Part shown: in pieces, positions 59,964-64,000 of the stretch
Layout: each line of letters starts with the position of its first letter
How positions within the stretch are numbered: the stretch's first letter is position 1
From: Mucilaginibacter aquariorum
GTDB taxonomy: Bacteria > Bacteroidota > Bacteroidia > Sphingobacteriales > Sphingobacteriaceae
Assembly (NCBI RefSeq): GCF_024498135.1
Contig: NZ_JANHOH010000010.1
Span: 124,001-188,000, forward strand
DNA length: 64,000 nucleotides
Direction: 5' to 3'
Notes under the pieces: model-generated
Database searches by the model: none
What the model was told of the DNA's origin: nothing
What the model saw: the letters and a program-made list of their open reading frames with translations, nothing else
Translations under genes and position numbers: made by a program

Positions 59964-61724
59964 CTACTCCACCTTTATCACTTTTGTCCTTTTACTTATC
60001 CCGTTCTCGTTAAATGCTTCTATTTGGAAATAATACGGCAGGCCTTTTTCCATACCATTAAAGTAGTACTCGTTTACATTGTACACCATAATATTATTGT
60101 ACAGTTTATCGGGCTCGGTACCCATGTAAATGGTGTAGCCTACAGCGCCATCTGTTTGGCGCCAGCGGATCCACGAGTTACGGCGTTCGGCATTGCCGCG
60201 TAATACGATCATGTTTTTAACCGTATCCGGCGCTACGCCTGCCCCTTTACCAAACACACGGAAACCAGATAAGGCAAACTTACCTGTTGGCATATGCAGG
60301 TTGGTGATTTTTAGATAACGCGCCTTAGCCGGGGCTTTCAGCTCGATATAATCATGCGGAACATCGGTTTTGTTCTTGCTTTTATCTACCAGCGTTTTCC
60401 AGGTTTTACCATCTATTGATGAGCTGATCACATACTGATGGTACACACCCAGCGATTTACCCAAAAAGGCGGCATCCTGATCGGCATAGTTTAGCTGAAT
60501 AGCTTTAACGGTGCTTACCTCGCCAAGGTCGGTTTTCATCCATTCGCCTTTGTTGCTTGTTTTTGCGCTCCAGTAGGTTTTAATATCCTCATCAACTGCC
60601 AGGTTTGGCACATAGGCGCCAAGGATTGATGATACCTGCACCGGCTTATTATAATTCAGCAGCATCCACCCCGTAAAGTTACTTTTAAGATGGTCTTCCT
60701 TCCCTGCCGATAAATAGTGCGGGTAATCGCCATAGGCGGTATTGGAGTACAGCACGCCATCTTTATCAAAACCTGCCGGCCAGAAACCTATGCGGCGCTC
60801 AAAATTATTTTTCACATCAACAACCATGGTACTGATATGCCAGTAATTACCATATTTATCTGCCCATGTAGCACCGTGGCCTGCGCCTTTTGCAAAGCCA
60901 CCCGGTTTGTAGCTGAACGGATTATGTTTTTGATACGTGAACGGCCCAAGCGGTTTATCGCCCACATAAACCCCATCGCCATATCCCCTGCCCTCGGTAC
61001 CCGGGGCGGCATATTGCAGGTAATATTTACCGTTGTGCTTATTCATCCAGCCGCCTTCCATAAAGCCGGTTAAAAAAACATTATCGTTATTTTCACCAAA
61101 GCGCTCCCAGCCGTGCTCCTGCCAGTCCAGCTTTATCATTTCTTTTTTGGGGCCGATGGGTTCAAAGGTTTTGCGATCTATCTCCTGCCCGTACATTGGG
61201 TAGGTATTGCTACTGCCGTGGTAAATGTAAACCCGGCCGTCATCATCTGCGAATAATCCCGGGTCCCATGCCCCTACCTGGAAGTAATCTTTAGCGGCTT
61301 TCCAGGTATCGTGTGTTGGGTCGGTGCTCATCCAAAGGGTAAAATCCTTATTATAGGTAGAGCCGATAACCAGCAGGGTATCGCCTAAAACCAAAGTACC
61401 AGGCGCACAAAGTTCGTCGCCTTTTACCTCGTTATAAGGCCTTACAAACTTGCGCGATACAAACTTCCAGTTAAGCATATCCGGGCTCCACCAGTAACCA
61501 AACTGGTTGGTGCTAAACAGATAATAATTGCCTTTGAATAAGGTAACGGTTGGGTCGGCAGTAGCCCGATGTTTACCCCACGCCGAAAAACTCTCGAAAG
61601 GTGTATAGCCATAATCAAGGTTAAGCGGGTTACAATAGGTAAGGCGTTTAGTTTGTGCCGATGCGTGTATGGTAAAGACATTAACTAAAACCGCAGCTAA
61701 AATTAATCGGATTAAATTTTTCAT
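59964..61724 (-). CDS. Glycoside hydrolase family 43 protein with F5/8 type C domain
   Basis: A 586-residue secreted protein (signal peptide ending near ASAQ, residue 24). Residues 30-345 are a five-bladed beta-propeller with GH43 catalytic positions: Asp57 (TADPTVTLF, base), Asp154 (GAWDPGLF, pKa modulator) and Glu223 (GFMEGGW, acid). A C-terminal F5/8 type C (discoidin) carbohydrate-binding domain (KGEWMKTDLGEVSTVKAIQL) and an Fn3-like end follow. GH43 enzymes release arabinose, xylose or galactose from plant-type glycans. The upstream small gene ends 3 nt before it. No SusCD pair is adjacent. Confidence 0.92.
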   Translation of the reverse strand: MKNLIRLILAAVLVNVFTIHASAQTKRLTYCNPLNLDYGYTPFESFSAWGKHRATADPTVTLFKGNYYLFSTNQFGYWWSPDMLNWKFVSRKFVRPYNEVKGDELCAPGTLVLGDTLLVIGSTYNKDFTLWMSTDPTHDTWKAAKDYFQVGAWDPGLFADDDGRVYIYHGSSNTYPMYGQEIDRKTFEPIGPKKEMIKLDWQEHGWERFGENNDNVFLTGFMEGGWMNKHNGKYYLQYAAPGTEGRGYGDGVYVGDKPLGPFTYQKHNPFSYKPGGFAKGAGHGATWADKYGNYWHISTMVVDVKNNFERRIGFWPAGFDKDGVLYSNTAYGDYPHYLSAGKEDHLKSNFTGWMLLNYNKPVQVSSILGAYVPNLAVDEDIKTYWSAKTSNKGEWMKTDLGEVSTVKAIQLNYADQDAAFLGKSLGVYHQYVISSSIDGKTWKTLVDKSKNKTDVPHDYIELKAPAKARYLKITNLHMPTGKFALSGFRVFGKGAGVAPDTVKNMIVLRGNAERRNSWIRWRQTDGAVGYTIYMGTEPDKLYNNIMVYNVNEYYFNGMEKGLPYYFQIEAFNENGISKRTKVIKVE

Positions 61725-61727
61725 AAA

Positions 61728-62033
61728 TTACATGGCACTATAAATTATCTGAGCTAATGAGTGTATAGCATCCCACTCTTTACTTTCTTTGTATGCTTTA
61801 ACGTTCCACAATTCTGTGGGTAATAGCTTAATTTTTTTGCTCAGCTCTAATGACAAATTAAATACATTTTCTGGTATCAAACCATCGTTTTTAAGCTTTC
61901 TGAGATTATCTGAATTCAAAAAGGTATAACTTTCGCCCTCTAACTCTGCCAGATAATCTGCAATAATATCAACCTGGCTAAATCCTGTTTTTTCAGGATC
62001 TGCGTTAATAAACCCAATATTTCCAGTTGCCAT
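61728..62033 (-). CDS. Small hypothetical protein, cotranscribed with GH43
   Basis: A 101-residue protein of unknown family from ATG 62,033. Non-ATG starts at 62,084 or 62,090 would fall in or beside the TATATTTG element at 62,088, so the ATG is preferred. It contains TGNIGFINADPEKTGFSQVD, a segment with NSDNLRKLKNDGLIPENVF, and no signal peptide or membrane segment. It ends 3 nt before the GH43 start, which points to one operon. Confidence 0.6.
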   Translation of the reverse strand: MATGNIGFINADPEKTGFSQVDIIADYLAELEGESYTFLNSDNLRKLKNDGLIPENVFNLSLELSKKIKLLPTELWNVKAYKESKEWDAIHSLAQIIYSAM

Positions 62034-62087
62034 TAATACGGTATGCCTGAAATTATTAAATAGTGTAAATTGATGGTTATTCACAAG

Positions 62088-62095
62088 CAAATATA
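62088..62095 (-). promoter_or_regulatory. Probable -7 element (TATATTTG) for the small gene and GH43
   Basis: On the minus strand TATATTTG fits TAnnTTTG, about 55 nt before the ATG at 62,033. The -33 region is not convincing. Confidence 0.4.
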
Positions 62096-62227
62096 AATAG
62101 TTTACAATAGTTTTATTGAGATAAACAAATGCCGAACCTGTTAGAGGTGTTAAAAATTAGCTACCCAAATTAGCTACCCCTTACTACTAAATATTTGCAA
62201 AAAAGGTTACAAAATTCGAGGCATTTT

Positions 62228-62257
62228 TTTGGCTGATGGCATACATTAATATATTTG
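62228..62257 (+). promoter_or_regulatory. Promoter of the aldo/keto reductase gene (TTTG, 18 nt, TATATTTG)
   Basis: TTTG at 62,228-62,231, an 18-nt spacer and TATATTTG at 62,250-62,257 match the Bacteroidota consensus on both elements. The start codon is 53 nt downstream. A perfect 13-nt tandem repeat lies about 50-75 nt upstream (62,154-62,179). Confidence 0.75.
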
Positions 62258-62309
62258 CAGTGTTACATCCTGCCTAAACCTTCTTACCTTCATTAAACAT
62301 TTACATATT

Positions 62310-63296
62310 ATGAAATACAGATTTTTGGGCAATACCGGTGTACAGCTTTCTGCAATTGGCTTAGGCTGCATGGGTATGAGCCACGCCTACGGCGAACCGG
62401 ATGATGCAGAATCAATAGCTACCTTAAATAAAGCGATTGAACTGGGCATCAACTTTTGGGATACTGCCGATGTTTACGGATCGGGCCAAAACGAAAAACT
62501 TGTATCGCAGGTATTAAAACCTAATCGCGATAAGATCTTCATCGCCACAAAATTTGGCTTTACTGCTGATAGCACAGGTAAGCTTTCCGGGTTTGACGGG
62601 TCGCCCGCTTATATGAAAACTGCTGTGGAAGCCAGCCTTAAACGCCTGCAAACAGATGTGATTGACCTATATTACGCCCACCGTGTTGACCCTAACATAC
62701 CTATAGAAGAAACAGTTGGCGCGATGGCCGACCTGGTTAAACAAGGCAAAGTAAAATACATAGGTTTATCTGAAGCATCGCCAAACAGCATTCGCCGCGC
62801 GCATGCCGTACACCCAATAGCTGCCCTGCAAAGCGAATATTCTTTGCTAACCCGTGATGTGGAGGCCGAAATATTACCCCTTTGTAAAGAACTGGGGATC
62901 TCCTTTGTACCCTTTAGCCCATTGGCACGTGGCCTGGTGACCAACAAATTGGATGTAAGCGAATTGAAAGAAGGCGATTTCCGCAAATCGTTGCCACGTT
63001 ACCAGCAAGAAAACGCAGATAACAACCGCTTGCTGGCCGAAGGTTTTGCTGATATTGCAGCAGGTTTAGATGCAACACCTGCCCAACTGGCTATTGCATG
63101 GGTATTAAAGCAGGGAGATAATATTATCCCTATCCCCGGCACAAAAAAGCGCAAATATTTGCAGGAAAATGCCGGCAGCGTAGACGTTGAGCTATCTGCC
63201 CAAAACCTGAACGATATTGAGGCTTTACTACAAAAATACCCTAATACCGGCGACAGGTACAACGAGGGGAATTTAAAGTACGTGGATAAGAATTAA
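62310..63296 (+). CDS. Aldo/keto reductase
   Basis: A 328-residue (beta/alpha)8 barrel oxidoreductase. The catalytic tetrad is visible: Asp51 and Tyr56 (FWDTADVYGSG), Lys81 (IFIATKFGF) and His124 (LYYAHRVDP). The NADPH-binding end has PIPGTKKRKYLQEN. The sequence resembles the AKR11/AKR13 (YhdN/IolS-type) group, which reduces aldehydes. It has its own promoter. The convincing annotation is the family; the substrate is not known. Confidence 0.94.
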   Translation: MKYRFLGNTGVQLSAIGLGCMGMSHAYGEPDDAESIATLNKAIELGINFWDTADVYGSGQNEKLVSQVLKPNRDKIFIATKFGFTADSTGKLSGFDGSPAYMKTAVEASLKRLQTDVIDLYYAHRVDPNIPIEETVGAMADLVKQGKVKYIGLSEASPNSIRRAHAVHPIAALQSEYSLLTRDVEAEILPLCKELGISFVPFSPLARGLVTNKLDVSELKEGDFRKSLPRYQQENADNNRLLAEGFADIAAGLDATPAQLAIAWVLKQGDNIIPIPGTKKRKYLQENAGSVDVELSAQNLNDIEALLQKYPNTGDRYNEGNLKYVDKN

Positions 63297-63323
63297 CCGC
63301 CTCGCTGATTATTTATTTAATTT

Positions 63324-63353
63324 ATCTTTACCCACCCATTGGTGGGTAAAGAT
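63324..63353 (+). promoter_or_regulatory. 13-bp hairpin that includes the start codon of the next gene
   Basis: ATCTTTACCCACC (63,324-63,336) pairs perfectly with GGTGGGTAAAGAT (63,341-63,353) around CATT. The ATG of the following gene begins at 63,352 in the stem. There is no U tract after it, so a terminator role is not favoured. It may instead limit translation. Confidence 0.6.
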
Positions 63354-63882
63354 GAAAGATAAAACAGCAATATACAGCGACGAGATTTGCATCTATATTT
63401 CTATATGCGCCAACAGCCCGCTATATGGTAAGATCGCGTTGTTAATAGCTGATTTACTTATTCTATCCGTACTTATTTTTGCTATTGTACTTTGGATACC
63501 CGGCCTATTGTTAGTATCCGCTTTTTTTCTGTTTTTCCTGGGGAAATATAGCTTGTGGAATTTTTATGGCAAAGAGAACCTTATAATCAATACCAAAACG
63601 ATAAGCTATCAGCATGATTACGGGTTTTTCAAACCCGCGTACACGGTTGTCCCATTTAATAAGATATTAAATTTGCAGGTGGCCCCGGCTAAACCTATAG
63701 AGAACAAAGAGTTACTGGTAAAATTTTCTTCATATAATGATGATGATTTGCCTATTGAAATTTACACAATATCGTTAAGCATCCCGGAGGAAGATGTAAG
63801 ACGGTTAAATACTTTGGTTAAGCAGCTTTTTGCTGATAAAATGGCCGACGAGTATATGCTGCCACATATACATTTAAATTAG
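63352..63882 (+). CDS. Membrane protein of unknown function
   Basis: A 176-residue protein with two adjacent membrane helices (about residues 28-47 and 49-68), then a soluble region rich in beta strands and ending in a helical tail (EEDVRRLNTLVKQLFADKM). The layout, a short cytoplasmic start, a hairpin of two helices and a cytoplasmic domain, resembles small bacterial PH-domain-like membrane proteins, but no motif confirms this. The only in-frame start codon is the ATG at 63,352. It lies 55 nt after the aldo/keto reductase gene. A hairpin terminator follows. Confidence 0.7.
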   Translation: MKDKTAIYSDEICIYISICANSPLYGKIALLIADLLILSVLIFAIVLWIPGLLLVSAFFLFFLGKYSLWNFYGKENLIINTKTISYQHDYGFFKPAYTVVPFNKILNLQVAPAKPIENKELLVKFSSYNDDDLPIEIYTISLSIPEEDVRRLNTLVKQLFADKMADEYMLPHIHLN

Positions 63883-63921
63883 GATCGATCCACTGCACTA
63901 TATTAGATAAACTGACACTAT

Positions 63922-63964
63922 GCCGAAGATCCGCTAAAAAGCTATTTAGTATCTTCGGCCTTTT
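63922..63964 (+). terminator. Terminator after the last gene
   Basis: GCCGAAGAT (63,922-63,930) pairs with ATCTTCGGC (63,951-63,959) and an inner CTAAA/TTTAG stem extends it. CTTTT follows. It lies 40 nt after the stop codon of the membrane protein. Confidence 0.75.
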
Positions 63965-64000
63965 AAATTGTATATATTATGCGTACTTATATAAGCCGTT

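Noticed and set aside
63979..64000. Start of another gene at the ATG near the window end
   Set aside because: Only seven codons are visible; nothing can be supported.

Overview
The window comes from a Bacteroidota chromosome, most likely Sphingobacteriaceae (Mucilaginibacter- or Pedobacter-like). This is inferred from the RpoB/RpoC sequences, Bacteroidota-type promoters (TTTG, 18 nt, TAnnTTTG) at three loci, lack of Shine-Dalgarno sequences, DUF2723 and DUF3467 proteins, an OMP_b-brl_3 TonB-type receptor and the M1 peptidase / GH43 / CarboxypepD_reg content. No phage, transposase, CRISPR array or plasmid function is visible.

Region 1 (1-17,255, all minus strand) is an exopolysaccharide/capsule operon. 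It is read from a TACTTTTG element at 17,280: Wza-type export lipoprotein, Wzc-type tyrosine autokinase, UDP-sugar dehydrogenase, acyltransferase, Wzx flippase, Wzy-like polymerase, glycosyltransferase, bi-domain oxidoreductase, PL6-type lyase, UDP-GlcNAc 2-epimerase, heparinase II/III-like protein, GT4 glycosyltransferase and a truncated NAD-dependent epimerase. The polymer probably contains N-acetylhexosamine and uronic acid, and the operon carries two lyase-like proteins that could trim it.

Region 2 (17.5-27.2 kb) holds housekeeping genes: an S4 RNA-binding protein, dapD, a GT9 heptosyltransferase-like gene, tsaC, cca, a pRiA4 ORF-3 family gene, miaA, then nucleotide-sugar genes rfbA, rfbD and fcl, and a DUF3467 gene. 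Region 3 (27.2-42.6 kb, minus strand) is the translation/transcription core. It runs tRNA-Thr, tRNA-Tyr, tRNA-Gly, tRNA-Thr, tuf, tRNA-Trp, secE, nusG, rplK, rplA, rplJ, rplL, rpoB, rpoC, preceded by rpsU-xerC-hpf. The four-tRNA plus tuf order is the same as the E. coli tufB operon.

Region 4 (42.6-64 kb) has an epoxide hydrolase, a CarboxypepD_reg protein, an M1 peptidase, an ArsC/Spx-family protein, a beta-barrel receptor, the tRNA-Gln-prs-rplY-pth group, a large DUF2723 membrane protein, a serine hydrolase with TPR, accA, a GH43 enzyme, an aldo/keto reductase and several proteins of unknown function.

The most unusual signal is a set of twelve intergenic inverted repeats between 17.9 and 52.7 kb. 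Each arm is a run of degenerate words with an exact 7-nt or 8-nt period, and the second arm consists of the complementary words. Five word families recur. They fill every spacer of the tRNA cluster, sit between rplK/nusG, rplL/rpoB and rpoB/rpoC, and supply start codons or N-terminal residues to miaA and the GT9 gene. None is seen in the capsule operon. Other intergenic structure includes an array of small hairpins after miaA, three copies of a TGAGCTTGTCGAA inverted repeat, and a hairpin that encloses a start codon.
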